From Pseudomonadota bacterium (GTDB lineage: Bacteria > Pseudomonadota > Gammaproteobacteria > Ga0077536), in NCBI GenBank assembly GCA_016719885.1, contig JADJYF010000001.1:372001-436000 (forward strand): 64,000 bases of DNA. The letters are read 5' to 3'. Made by a program: the position numbers and the translations under genes. Below are positions 54,796-63,846 of this stretch, piece after piece; position 1 is the first letter of the stretch; each line of letters opens with the position of its first letter. The notes under the pieces were generated by a model, which was not told the origin of the DNA, searched no databases, and saw nothing but the letters and a program-made list of their open reading frames with translations.

Positions 54796-55997
54796 GCGCC
54801 GCTTACGATTTCGTGGTGATAGGCGCTGGCATCGTCGGGCTCGCCTGCGCGCATCGTCTGCGCGCCGTGTATCCCGATGCGCGCATCGCGGTGCTCGACA
54901 AGGAAGCGGGTGTCGCGGCCCACCAGAGCGGCCACAACAGCGGCGTCATTCACGCGGGTGTGTACTACGCGCCCGGCAGCCTCAAAGCGCGTTTATGCCG
55001 CGCGGGGCTGGCGGCCACCTACGCGTTCTGCGCTGCCCACGACGTGCCGCACCGGCGCTGCGGGAAAATGATCGTCGCGACCGACCGTGACGAACTCGAG
55101 CGACTGCGCGCCTTGGCCAGCCGTGCGGCGGACAATGGCTTGTCGCTCAGTTGGCTGGAAGCGGCCGACATCGCGGCGCGCGAGCCCGAAGTGCGAGGCC
55201 TCGCCGCCTTGTACGTGGAGGAGACCGGCATCGCCGACTACCCGCGCCTGTGCCAGGCGCTGGCCGCGCGACTTGTCGCCGAGGGCGTGGACCTCGAGTT
55301 CCACGCCGAGGTGCTGGTGATTGACGAGCGGCGTGACGAAGTCGTGATCGAAGCCTCGCGCGGCAGCTGGCGCGCCGCACACCTGGTGGTATGCGGCGGT
55401 CTGCAGTCCGACCGCCTGGCGCGACTGGCGGCCCTGCCGGTGGACTTCGCGGTAGTGCCGTTTCGCGGCGACTACTACCGCATGCCCGCGGCGCGCTCGT
55501 CCCTGGTCAAGACGCTTATCTACCCGGTGCCGGACCCGGCCTTGCCTTTCCTCGGCGTGCACCTGACCCTGACCACCGATGGCGGTATCACGCTCGGTCC
55601 GAGCGCGATGCTGGCGTTTGCGCGTGAGGACTATCGCGCCTGGGCCTGGCAGGGGCGCGACGCCTGGCAGGCGCTCGGCTTTCCGGGCACGTGGCGCCTG
55701 CTGTCACGTTTCGCGCGGGCCGGCGTCAGCGAGATCCTGCACGCCGCCAGCCGCCATGCCTACCTGCGTGCCGCGCGGCGCTATTGCCCGTCGCTGGTGC
55801 TTTCCGATCTGGCGGAGAAATCCTGCGGCATACGCGCCCAGGCCGTCAGTCGCGACGGCGAGATGATTCATGACTTCCTGTTCCAGACCACGGCGCGCAG
55901 CGTGCACGTATTGAATGCGCCGTCGCCGGCCGCGACCTCGGCCTTTCCCATCGCCGAGGCGATCGTGGCGCGATTGCAAACAAGCCTGGCGGCGTGA
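54792..55997 (+). CDS. lhgO: L-2-hydroxyglutarate oxidase/dehydrogenase
   Basis: A 401-residue FAD enzyme of the DAO fold that oxidises L-2-hydroxyglutarate to 2-oxoglutarate, passing electrons to quinone in E. coli. The Rossmann loop VVIGAGIVGLACAHRL is at the N-terminus, HQSGHNSGVIHAGVYYAPGSLKARLC is the family hallmark near residue 44, and CGKMIVATDRDEL, EETGIADYPRLC and VVPFRGDYYRM follow. The start overlaps the previous stop (ATGA), so the D- and L-2-hydroxyglutarate enzymes are made together. Confidence 0.92.
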
Positions 55998-56105
55998 GCG
56001 AAGGCTTGATCCGGCCCTGCCTGGCAGGCGCCAAAGTCGCGTAAAATCCATGCATCACAATCGGCGCCCGGCCTGTCGTGCGCCACAATCTTGAGGAGTA
56101 GTTCG

Positions 56106-57287
56106 ATGAGTGAAGCGACCGTCATTACCGGGCTTGCACGTACCCCGATGGGCGGCATGCAGGGTGATTTTGCCGATGTGAAAGCCACCGTGCTGGGCTC
56201 GACCGCGATCCGTGGCGCGCTCAATCGCGCCGGCCTGGCGCCGGAATCCGTCGACGAGACGATCATGGGATGCGTGCTGCCGGCCGGTCTCGGCCAGGCG
56301 CCGGCGCGCCAGGCGTCGCTGGGCGCCGGTATACCGGACAGCGTGCCGTGCACCACCGTCAACAAGATGTGCGGTTCGGGCATGAAAGCGATCATGCAAG
56401 GCCATGACGCCATCCAGGCCGGGTCCGCCGGCGTGGTGGTGGCGGGCGGCATGGAAAGCATGACCAACGCACCTTACCTGTTGCCCAAGGGCCGCGGCGG
56501 CATGCGCTTGGGCCACGGTGAAGTGCTCGATCACATGTTCTTCGACGGCCTCGAAGACGCCTTCCAGCGCGGGCGCCTGATGGGCACCTTCGCCGAGGAC
56601 TGCGCGCGCAAGTACAACTTCACGCGCGAGGCGCAGGACGCCTATGCCATCGAATCGCTGAAGCGCGCGCAGAACGCCATCGCCAAGAACCTGTTCAAGA
56701 ACGAGATCGAGCCGGTCACGTTCAGCGGCCGCAAGGGCGACGTGGTCATCGATACCGACGAGCAACCGGGCAAGGCCCAGCTCGACAAGATCCCGCACCT
56801 GAAGCCGGCCTTTGCCAAGGACGGTACCGTGACCGCCGCCAATTCCAGTTCCATCTCCGATGGCGCGGCGGCCGTGATCCTGATGTCCGAATCACGCGCC
56901 AAGGAACTTGGCTGCGCGGCGCAGGCGCGCATCATCGGTCATTCCACCCACGCGCAGGCGCCGGGCTGGTTCACCACCGCACCGGTGTTCGCGATCAAGA
57001 AGCTCATGGACCGCATCGGCTGGAGCGTCGATGACGTCGATCTATTCGAAGTGAACGAAGCGTTCGCGGTGGTGGCGATGGCCGCCATGCAGGATGTCGG
57101 TATTCCGCACGCCAAGCTCAATGTCCGTGGTGGCGCCTGCGCCCTCGGTCACCCGGTCGGCGCGTCGGGCGCGCGTATCGTCGTGACCCTGGTCAACGCG
57201 CTGCGCGACACCGGCGGCAAGCGCGGTATCGCCAGCCTGTGCATCGGTGGCGGTGAAGCCACCGCGCTCGCCATCGAACTCATCTGA
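56106..57287 (+). CDS. Acetyl-CoA acetyltransferase (thiolase)
   Basis: A 393-residue thiolase II that condenses acetyl-CoA units or cleaves acetoacetyl-CoA. Cys89 in VNKMCGSGMKA is the nucleophile, HPVGASGARI and CIGGGEATALAIEL carry the second catalytic His and Cys, and AGGMESMTNAPYLL is the usual loop. A strong GAGGAG 7 bases before the ATG suggests good expression. It stands after lhgO with a 108-base gap and ends at a strong convergent hairpin. The role may be acetyl-CoA/acetoacetyl-CoA exchange for fatty-acid or PHB metabolism. Confidence 0.95.
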   Translation: MSEATVITGLARTPMGGMQGDFADVKATVLGSTAIRGALNRAGLAPESVDETIMGCVLPAGLGQAPARQASLGAGIPDSVPCTTVNKMCGSGMKAIMQGHDAIQAGSAGVVVAGGMESMTNAPYLLPKGRGGMRLGHGEVLDHMFFDGLEDAFQRGRLMGTFAEDCARKYNFTREAQDAYAIESLKRAQNAIAKNLFKNEIEPVTFSGRKGDVVIDTDEQPGKAQLDKIPHLKPAFAKDGTVTAANSSSISDGAAAVILMSESRAKELGCAAQARIIGHSTHAQAPGWFTTAPVFAIKKLMDRIGWSVDDVDLFEVNEAFAVVAMAAMQDVGIPHAKLNVRGGACALGHPVGASGARIVVTLVNALRDTGGKRGIASLCIGGGEATALAIELI

Positions 57288-57294
57288 GTGCTCG

Positions 57295-57337
57295 CCGCTG
57301 GATGCCCGTGGCGTGCGGGCATCCAGCGGATCTGTTT
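57295..57337. terminator. Hairpin terminator between convergent thiolase and GST genes
   Basis: A perfect 14-base stem, 57295-57308 with 57316-57329 around a 7-base loop, sits just after the thiolase stop, 14 bases before the GST stop. A weak T-rich run (ATCTGTTT) follows on the plus strand. The stem is strong and GC-rich, fitting a shared terminator for the two convergent genes. Confidence 0.65.
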
Positions 57338-57343
57338 CCTCCC

Positions 57344-57988
57344 TCAGGGCGGCGCCGGCAAGGCGCGCACCGACGGCCGTTCACCGACCGCTTTGGCCCA
57401 GCGCAAGAGGTTGGTCATGGAAGCCGCGGGCTTCACGCCGACACGCGCCGCGAACTCCACCGTGATGTAGGCAGTGATGTCCGCCGCCGAAAAAGTATCG
57501 GTGGCCACGAACTCGCGCCCCGCCAGCTGTTTGTCCAGCACCTCGAAAAACGCCAGGCAGCGCGACTTGCCGCGCTCCGCGAGTTCGGGGATCTGCGCAT
57601 AGTCCTTGGGACCGGGCACCGCACGGTTGGCAAAGCGCGGTTCGCCGTTGCGCAAGGCGTCGGCCGCCGGCAGGAAGCCTTCCATCTCGGCGCGACGGCT
57701 CCACTGTTCGATACGCGCGATGTCCAGCGGCGTCGCGCCGAACAAACAAGGCGCCGGATGCAGCGCTTCGAGATAGCGACAGATGGCCATGGTTTCGGAC
57801 AACAGGCTGCCGTCGTCGAGCGCGAGGCAGGGCACGGTCGCCAGTGGATTGACCTTGAGGAACTCGGCGCTGAACTGCTCGCCGCTGCGCAGGTTGATTT
57901 CCACGGTCTCGATCTTGAGACCTTTTTCATTGATGAAAACGTTCACCCGACGTGGATTGGGTGCGAGTCCGAAATCGTAGTATTTCAT
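57344..57988 (-). CDS. Glutathione S-transferase
   Basis: A 214-residue GST. The thioredoxin-like N-domain starts MKYYDFGLAPNPRRVNVFI, with PLATVPCLALDDGSLLSETMAICRYLE containing the cis-Pro and the glutathione gamma-glutamyl-binding SET/E segment; the helical C-domain has TFSAADITAYITVEFAAR, typical of the N-capping box. A catalytic Ser or Cys near residue 10 is not obvious. GGGAGG lies 5 bases before ATG 57988. It is divergent from tag. Substrate unknown. Confidence 0.88.
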   Translation of the reverse strand: MKYYDFGLAPNPRRVNVFINEKGLKIETVEINLRSGEQFSAEFLKVNPLATVPCLALDDGSLLSETMAICRYLEALHPAPCLFGATPLDIARIEQWSRRAEMEGFLPAADALRNGEPRFANRAVPGPKDYAQIPELAERGKSRCLAFFEVLDKQLAGREFVATDTFSAADITAYITVEFAARVGVKPAASMTNLLRWAKAVGERPSVRALPAPP

Positions 57989-58093
57989 GGGGCCTCCCGA
58001 GGCGAATGGCCGCGCCATGATACTGAAGGCCCGGGCTGCGCGCGAAGTCGTGCGTGGCTATCATGGAATGCGGAAACAACGCGGGGACGGGGC

Positions 58094-58717
58094 ATGGGCA
58101 CGAGTGACAAGAGCAAGGCTTTACACGAAGACGGCCGAGCGCGTTGTCCGTGGGTGGAACTGGACAAGCCCGACTACGTCGCCTATCACGACCAGGAGTG
58201 GGGTGTGCCGATACACGATGATCGGCGGTTGTTCGAATACCTCACTTTGGAAGGCGCGCAGGCCGGCTTGAGCTGGTACACCGTGTTGCGCAAACGCGAG
58301 GCCTATCGCAAGGCCTTCGCGAATTTCGAGATAGCCAAGGTGGCGCGCTTCACGCCGGCCAAGGTCGAAGCGCTGATGGCCGATGCCGGACTGGTGCGCA
58401 ATCGCCAGAAGCTCGAATCAGCGCTTGGCAACGCGCGCGCGTGTCTCGCGCTGCAGGAAGAATTCGGCAGCGTGGACGCGTATCTGTGGTCGTTCGTCGA
58501 CGGCAGGCCGCAGGTCAATGCGCCGCGCAGCCGCGCGGACTATCGCGCCACCAGCCCCGAGTCGGACCGCCTGAGCGCGGCGTTGAAGCAGCGCGGTTTC
58601 AAGTTCGTCGGCTCGACCATCATGTATGCCTTCATGCAGGCCACGGGCCTGGTCAACGACCATTCGCACGATTGCTTTCGACAGGCGGAGGTGGTGCGTC
58701 TGGCCTCCGGGCGCTGA
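58094..58717 (+). CDS. tag: 3-methyladenine DNA glycosylase I
   Basis: Excises 3-methyladenine from alkylated DNA. The 207-residue protein matches Tag: ARCPWVELDKPDYVAYHDQEWGVPIHDDRRLFEYLTLEGAQAGLSW in two pieces (zinc Cys18 and the conserved His), VGSTIMYAFMQATGLVNDH and HSHDCFR with the last zinc ligands. The start at 58094 fits the family; the frame opens earlier, overlapping GST. It ends 24 bases before a bidirectional terminator. Confidence 0.94.
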   Translation: MGTSDKSKALHEDGRARCPWVELDKPDYVAYHDQEWGVPIHDDRRLFEYLTLEGAQAGLSWYTVLRKREAYRKAFANFEIAKVARFTPAKVEALMADAGLVRNRQKLESALGNARACLALQEEFGSVDAYLWSFVDGRPQVNAPRSRADYRATSPESDRLSAALKQRGFKFVGSTIMYAFMQATGLVNDHSHDCFRQAEVVRLASGR

Positions 58718-58741
58718 GCGTAGCGATATCGCGCGCCAAAA

Positions 58742-58768
58742 AAAACGGCGGTCAAGGACCGCCGTTTT
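58742..58768. terminator. Bidirectional intrinsic terminator after tag and the YCF48-like gene
   Basis: A perfect 12-base stem (AAAACGGCGGTC, loop AAG, and its complement ending GACCGCCGTTTT) lies between the convergent tag and YCF48-like genes. It is followed by T4 on the plus strand and, read on the minus strand, by a run of T from the A8 on the left, so it can stop both transcripts. Confidence 0.85.
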
Positions 58769-58791
58769 CATGGTCACGAATCGCGCTGGCT

Positions 58792-60030
58792 TTACAGCTC
58801 GACCGGCACCCGCGTCCAGGCGCCGTCCTTGTAGCGGATCGCGGTAGCACGACCGCCGAGCACCAGGATGCTGCCATCGGGCATGGCAACCGGCGTCTTC
58901 AGCCACGACAGCAGGTGCAGCTGGGTACGGTCCGCCAGCTTCCAGGTCTGGCCGTCCAGCACGCCGATGAGGCCCACGGCGCCGGCAATGAGCGGCTTGC
59001 CGTCGGGCAGCAGGGTGATGCCGAAAATACCTTCGCGGCCTGGCGCCGGGTTGTTGGTCCAGGTCACGCCGCCGTCGTGGCTGACTTCGCTGATACCGGC
59101 CGCGCCGGCCAGCCAGATTTGGTCGCCGCTGGTGGTGCCGCCCAGCCAGTAGGCCGGTTCCGGTTCGTGCGGCACGATGCGGGTATCGCGACGAACCCAG
59201 CTCGCGCCATTGTCTTCGGATTGCAGAACCATGCCGAACTCGCCGCCGATGGTGACCTTGCCATTGGCGACCAGCACCACGTTCCACGACACGTCGCCGA
59301 TACGGAAGGGCGGACCGGGGTTGAACTTGAAGGTGATGGTCGGCGCCGGATTGGCATCAAGCTGGTTGGCGACCTGCACGAAACCTTCATCGGGATAGAG
59401 CGTGTAGTCGGTGTCGGCGACCGCCGGCTTGCCATTGACCGTGGCGGTGAACTGCACGGTGTCGGCGCTGATGTTGCTGACACCCATGTAGTAGTCGGCC
59501 GGCTTGCTGTCGGGGAAGGTAGCCAGCGGCTGGGTGATGTCCTTCACTTCAACGCTGTCGAACTTCTTGCCGTCGGTGCTGTGGGCAATGAGACCGCGCG
59601 CGCCGACCACCCAGATGTTGTTGCCTTCGTGGGCGATGTCCAGCACCGGCTCGTTGAATTCCGACAGCGCCGCCAGTTCGGTCATGGTCGTGCCGTCGTA
59701 GCTGTAGACCTTGCCGGTGGCGCTGCCGATCAGCACCATCGACTCGGAAATCGCATCGAGGCAGGTGAAATCTTCTTCGGGGTGCTTGGCCAGCAGTTCC
59801 AGCTTGGCCGCGTCGTCACCAACCTTCAGTTGACCGACCACGCCGTGGTGCCCGGTCACGACCACGGACTTCAGTCCCGGCAGGTAGGCGCCATCCAGCA
59901 AGTCGGTTTTCAACGGCACACGCTTGGTGCCCTCGGTGCCGGCGCCGTTGTCATCCTGGGCCAGGCTGGTACCGCTCACCGCGAAGAGCAGGAACAAGCC
60001 CGCCAGCGATCGCAATTGAAGTGCGCTCAT
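58792..60030 (-). CDS. YCF48-like beta-propeller protein, exported
   Basis: A 412-residue protein with a signal peptide (ending SLA|QD) and BNR/YCF48-type repeats: GMVLQSEDNGASWVRRDTRI and AAGISEVSHDGGVTWTNNPAPG. Proteins of this kind are adjacent to DUF1302 and DUF1329 proteins and RND exporters in Gammaproteobacteria that degrade steroids or hydrocarbons. Function is unknown. ATG at 60030 is chosen (alternative MGYL at 60042). A sigma-70-like promoter at 60153-60181 precedes it, and it shares the terminator with tag. Confidence 0.82.
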   Translation of the reverse strand: MSALQLRSLAGLFLLFAVSGTSLAQDDNGAGTEGTKRVPLKTDLLDGAYLPGLKSVVVTGHHGVVGQLKVGDDAAKLELLAKHPEEDFTCLDAISESMVLIGSATGKVYSYDGTTMTELAALSEFNEPVLDIAHEGNNIWVVGARGLIAHSTDGKKFDSVEVKDITQPLATFPDSKPADYYMGVSNISADTVQFTATVNGKPAVADTDYTLYPDEGFVQVANQLDANPAPTITFKFNPGPPFRIGDVSWNVVLVANGKVTIGGEFGMVLQSEDNGASWVRRDTRIVPHEPEPAYWLGGTTSGDQIWLAGAAGISEVSHDGGVTWTNNPAPGREGIFGITLLPDGKPLIAGAVGLIGVLDGQTWKLADRTQLHLLSWLKTPVAMPDGSILVLGGRATAIRYKDGAWTRVPVEL

Positions 60031-60152
60031 TAGGTATCCCATTTCGTTATTTGGTGGAAATTGTCCGGGTGCGCCGCTCGTGCAGCGGCGGCCCATGCCA
60101 CGGGCATCGCGCGTTTCGAACTTCCGCTCCCCGTCCCCAGCGGAGGCTCGCT

Positions 60153-60181
60153 AAAATACCAATACGACTACTGGCATACAA
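60153..60181 (-). promoter_or_regulatory. Candidate promoter for the YCF48-like gene
   Basis: On the minus strand TTGTAT (60181-60176) and TATTTT (60158-60153) are separated by exactly 17 bases. The site is 123 bases upstream of the gene start, inside the 165-base gap after the flavin reductase gene, which suggests that the YCF48-like gene can be transcribed on its own. Confidence 0.5.
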
Positions 60182-60195
60182 GCCGCGCGCTTTGA

Positions 60196-60696
60196 TCAAC
60201 CGGCCTTCGTTAGCGCCGCGTAACGACCGCCGAAATACAGCAGCGGCTCGATGCCGGGGCTGTCGTTGGTGACGATACGTTGGACCTGTCCGAGCATGAT
60301 CTGATGGTCACCACCGGCGACGATGTCACTCACCGAGCACTCGATGGCGAGCAATGCGCCCTCGAGCAGCGGGGCGCCGGTGGCGCCGGCCGCGTGGGCG
60401 ACGCCGTTGAATTTCTCATCGCCCTTCTTGGCAAAGCGGTTGGACAAGTCCTGCTGCGTACTGGCCAGAACGTTGATGCAGAACACCTTGGAGTCGCGCA
60501 TCGGCGCCAGGGTGTCGGAGTTGTTGTCGACGCACACGATGAACATGGGCGGATTCAATGACAGCGAAGTCACGGCGTTCATGGTCAGTCCGTAAGGCTT
60601 GCCCGCGCCGTCGACCGTGGTGACGATGGACACGCCGGTGGCCCACAGGCCGCTGGCCCGTCGGAATGTGTCGGGGGTAATCGTGTTGTCGCTCAT
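60196..60696 (-). CDS. Flavin reductase-like FMN-binding protein
   Basis: A 166-residue protein of the HpaC/flavin-reductase family, which supplies reduced FMN or FAD to two-component monooxygenases. Typical segments are FRRASGLWATGVSIVTTVDG, GLTMNAVTSLSLNPPMFIVCVD, FCINVLASTQQDLSNRFA and GGDHQIMLGQV. No partner oxygenase is adjacent. It lies between the YCF48-like and DUF1302 genes, divergent from the latter, and its start is 11 bases into the gap. Cofactor preference is not determinable here. Confidence 0.9.
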   Translation of the reverse strand: MSDNTITPDTFRRASGLWATGVSIVTTVDGAGKPYGLTMNAVTSLSLNPPMFIVCVDNNSDTLAPMRDSKVFCINVLASTQQDLSNRFAKKGDEKFNGVAHAAGATGAPLLEGALLAIECSVSDIVAGGDHQIMLGQVQRIVTNDSPGIEPLLYFGGRYAALTKAG

Positions 60697-61354
60697 GTAG
60701 TGATCCAGGGTGGTTCGTTCCGGGGCGTCACTCTGCTACGAAGCGCGCACCGCGTGCAAGGCGATGCCAAGGCTGGCCTGGCTCCGTCCCCGCGCCGAGC
60801 CCGTGACGCCGTGGCGCCAGGACGTCGACCCAGGCCGGCATATTGATGTAGGGCGGTGGGCGGACTAGCGCCAAGGCGGAGCGGGCGACCCCGCCTTATG
60901 GGGAGGCAGGATACGGTCGGCCCATGTCCTGATATGGGACACCCGGCCATCATGCCGGACCCTTCTCGGGCAGCGCCGACGCCCGACCGCGCGCCGTGGG
61001 CTGGCGCCTGCGGCATCCCTCGCTTTGTGGTTAATTTCCAACGCCATTAGTGTTTATCTTTCACCACACTCGTGGCAGAATTCGCGAGGCTTAGGTTATT
61101 GTCGTTGCGGAATTACGTCGCGCGGCCGTTATAGACACGGCGGCCATGCAACAAGTGGTCGCCGCGTGGCGCTTCGAAACGATTCACGATGGCGAAGCGC
61201 GGTGAAATGGGCTGGACGCCCGTGAGCGCAGCAAGGCGGGCAGGGATGCTCTGGCTCGCCGCTGACAATCACCGACAGGAATTGCGAATGGCCGTGAACG
61301 ACAGCAATGAAGTTCGCGGCTTTGTTAAATGGGGAAGACATGGGAGATAAATCC
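60697..61354. other. Gene-free divergent region between flavin reductase and DUF1302 gene
   Basis: About 660 bases without a supported reading frame. It holds two small inverted repeats (CCGGC/GCCGG at 60943-60958 and TGTCC/GGACA around 60926-60942) and an AT-rich stretch near 61027-61065 that is the likely promoter region for the DUF1302 gene. GGGAG 8 bases before 61355 is its ribosome-binding site. I found no tRNA or terminator. Confidence 0.6.
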
Positions 61355-63760
61355 ATGAAGCAACCGAAAGGCGTGTTTCGAACAGCCTTGGCTGCCGCGC
61401 TGGCGCTTGGCGCCTCGCACGCGCATGCCGTGGTCACCTTCGACGCCATGGGCGGCGAGGTGGAAGTCGAAGGCTCCCTGACGAGTACCGTGCGCGCCCA
61501 CGTGGGTTCGGGCGACGCGTATCTCGGTCAGTGGATACAGCGACTCCAGGTAGAGGCCTCAGTCAACTACGAAAACGTGGGTGTTTTCGACAAGCTGAGT
61601 TTCTTCGGCATCATTCGTCCGGAATATGACATTGCCCAGGACATGGGCGACATCACCGGCAACCACATCGGCGAAGGCTCGACCAGCCCGTCGCTGGTCG
61701 ACAGGTCGAAGTTCAACTACCAGAACGAAGGCTTGGCTTTCGGTGGTTTCGACGCGTTCTTCGGCCCCGGCTCGTTCCAGACCGGCGGTATCGGCAAGAT
61801 CGTGGCGATGGGCTTCGAGAACCCGGAATGGCTCGAGAAGAACTTCGAAGTCGATTTCTCGCGCAGCCCGCTGAACAAGCACCAGCGCATCAAGTTCACC
61901 GGCACCACGCCGTTCGGCGGCGGCGGTGTGAACGCGCCCGGCGGCGGTTTCCCGTTCGTCGTGCAGAAGGGTTCCAATCTCGACCTCGACTGCCGTCATT
62001 GCCCGGACCTCAATCTGAGCAACCTGGACGTAGCGCTCAACAACACCGACTCCAACGGTCGCCTGTACCCCTTCCGCGAACTGTATGCTGACGCCGTCGC
62101 CGGCGACTTCTGGTTCCGCGTCGGCAAGCAGCAGATCGTGTGGGGCAAGACGGACTTCTTCCGTCTGCAGGACGTCATCAACCCGGTCGACTTCGGCCAG
62201 CACTTCTTCTTCGATTCCTTCGAAGACATCCGCATTCCGCAGTGGATGGCTTCCGCGCAGTGGAAGTTCGGCTCGCTGGGTCCGTTGACCGACAACGCCG
62301 TGCAGGTGGTGTGGAACTTCGACCGTTTCCAGGGCGTAGGCCTCGGCAACCCGTCGCACTTCTGGGCGCACCCGTTCTCGAAGGACATCAGCACCTTCGC
62401 GATCTTCAACACCTTCTTCACGCCGGAACCCTGCGTGAATGCGGCCACCGTCATCAACAACCCGGGCTTCATGAAGGCCGTGGACGTTTGCGGCGCCCTG
62501 GGCCCGCAGGATCCGCGTAAGGCTTCGGGCTTCGGTGCGTCCGCCGGTATGGACGGCTACCACATGCCGGGCTACCAGATTGGTAACACGGAAGCTGGCT
62601 GGCGTTGGGAATTCCGCCTGTCTGACTGGCGCGTGGCACTGTCTCACTGGTATGGCTGGAACGACGCTCCGGTGTTCCGTTTCCACACCGTGCACACGAT
62701 TGCGGCTCTGACCCCGGGTGGCGTGGCTTCGGCCAACAACCTGACGGTCGCCGACCTGACGCTCGCGCGTCGTGACCAGGCCACGGCTGTTGCCAACGGC
62801 CTGTTCTCGGCCAACAGCCTGGCCGGTGGCGACAAGCCGAGCTCGCTGGTCCATGCCGCGCGTCTGGGCGCGTTCAGCGCTACCACCAACCCGGGTGCCC
62901 TGGGTGGTGCGGTGCCGATCGTGTCGCAGACCCCGCAGCAGGCGGCCCGTGCCCTGATGCAGAGCCCGGTCAAAGCCTATCGCGATGCCGCGCGTCACGC
63001 TGCCAGCACCAAGAACTACTCGGCGCTGTGGGCTGCTACCGCCCCGTCGCTGGCGGCTGCCATCAACAAGAACACCAACAACGTCAACGGCCTCGGCCCG
63101 GTGCTGGGTGGTCAGGCGTCTGCTGAATACAAGCAGGCCCATACCCTCGGCCTGTCCTTCGACTACTTCGAGCAGTACACCGGCACGGTGTGGCGCGTGG
63201 AGTCGTCGTGGACGCTGGACGAACTGGTGATGAACACCCGTGCGGTCGACTGGCGCGATACCAGCGACGTCATGCGGTGGTCCATTGGTATCGACCGTCC
63301 GACCTTCCTGAAGTGGCTCAACAAGGACCGCACTTTCTTCCTGTCCTTGCAGATGTTCGACACCTGGTATCTTGATCACGAAGGTGACAAGCACACCGGC
63401 TTCCTGAACGACGAGCACAACTTCATCACGACGTTCTTCTTCATCGGCAACTACATGCGTGATCGCCTGAAGCCGGTGGGTTTCTACGTCTGGGAAGAAG
63501 CGAGCAACTCGCACGTCGCTGGTTTGAACCTCGAGTGGCTGATGGACAACCATTGGTCGATCAAGGGTGGCTTCCACACCATCTGGGGTGGCACCGGCAA
63601 TACCAACCACGACACCGGTCCGTTCACGACTTTCGTGACCCCGGGCTCGGATAACACCGTCAACCCGTACGTGATCTCGAACCTGGGTGTTGCTCACCAG
63701 GGTCTGGGCGCCGTGCGCAACTACGACGAAATCTTCTTCGAGCTGAAGTACCAGTTCTAA
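61355..63760 (+). CDS. DUF1302 family outer-membrane-type protein
   Basis: An 801-residue protein with a signal peptide (residues about 1-24, ending HAHA|VV) and a long, beta-rich, aromatic sequence typical of the DUF1302 family: an early YLGQWIQRLQVEAS segment, NPVDFG with GKQQIVWGKTDFFRLQDV, and a C-terminal ELKYQF ending in Phe, the usual signature of outer-membrane beta-barrels. It likely forms a porin-like barrel for hydrophobic compounds, working with the YCF48-like protein and RND pumps; this is inferred. Codons are biased (many CTG, GGT, CGT), suggesting high expression. It ends at a strong terminator. Confidence 0.87.
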   Translation: MKQPKGVFRTALAAALALGASHAHAVVTFDAMGGEVEVEGSLTSTVRAHVGSGDAYLGQWIQRLQVEASVNYENVGVFDKLSFFGIIRPEYDIAQDMGDITGNHIGEGSTSPSLVDRSKFNYQNEGLAFGGFDAFFGPGSFQTGGIGKIVAMGFENPEWLEKNFEVDFSRSPLNKHQRIKFTGTTPFGGGGVNAPGGGFPFVVQKGSNLDLDCRHCPDLNLSNLDVALNNTDSNGRLYPFRELYADAVAGDFWFRVGKQQIVWGKTDFFRLQDVINPVDFGQHFFFDSFEDIRIPQWMASAQWKFGSLGPLTDNAVQVVWNFDRFQGVGLGNPSHFWAHPFSKDISTFAIFNTFFTPEPCVNAATVINNPGFMKAVDVCGALGPQDPRKASGFGASAGMDGYHMPGYQIGNTEAGWRWEFRLSDWRVALSHWYGWNDAPVFRFHTVHTIAALTPGGVASANNLTVADLTLARRDQATAVANGLFSANSLAGGDKPSSLVHAARLGAFSATTNPGALGGAVPIVSQTPQQAARALMQSPVKAYRDAARHAASTKNYSALWAATAPSLAAAINKNTNNVNGLGPVLGGQASAEYKQAHTLGLSFDYFEQYTGTVWRVESSWTLDELVMNTRAVDWRDTSDVMRWSIGIDRPTFLKWLNKDRTFFLSLQMFDTWYLDHEGDKHTGFLNDEHNFITTFFFIGNYMRDRLKPVGFYVWEEASNSHVAGLNLEWLMDNHWSIKGGFHTIWGGTGNTNHDTGPFTTFVTPGSDNTVNPYVISNLGVAHQGLGAVRNYDEIFFELKYQF

Positions 63761-63815
63761 GTTGTTTCGCCAGCCCCCGCGCGGCCATCGCGGCCGCGCC
63801 GTGGGCACGAGATTG

Positions 63816-63846
63816 AAAACGGAGGGCACTGCCCTCCGTTTTTTTT
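63816..63846 (+). terminator. Intrinsic terminator of the DUF1302 gene
   Basis: A GC-rich stem (ACGGAGGGC paired with GCCCTCCGT) with an ACT loop is followed by T8, 55 bases after the DUF1302 stop. It is the best rho-independent terminator in the window. The remaining bases to 64000 hold no gene I can recognise. Confidence 0.92.
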
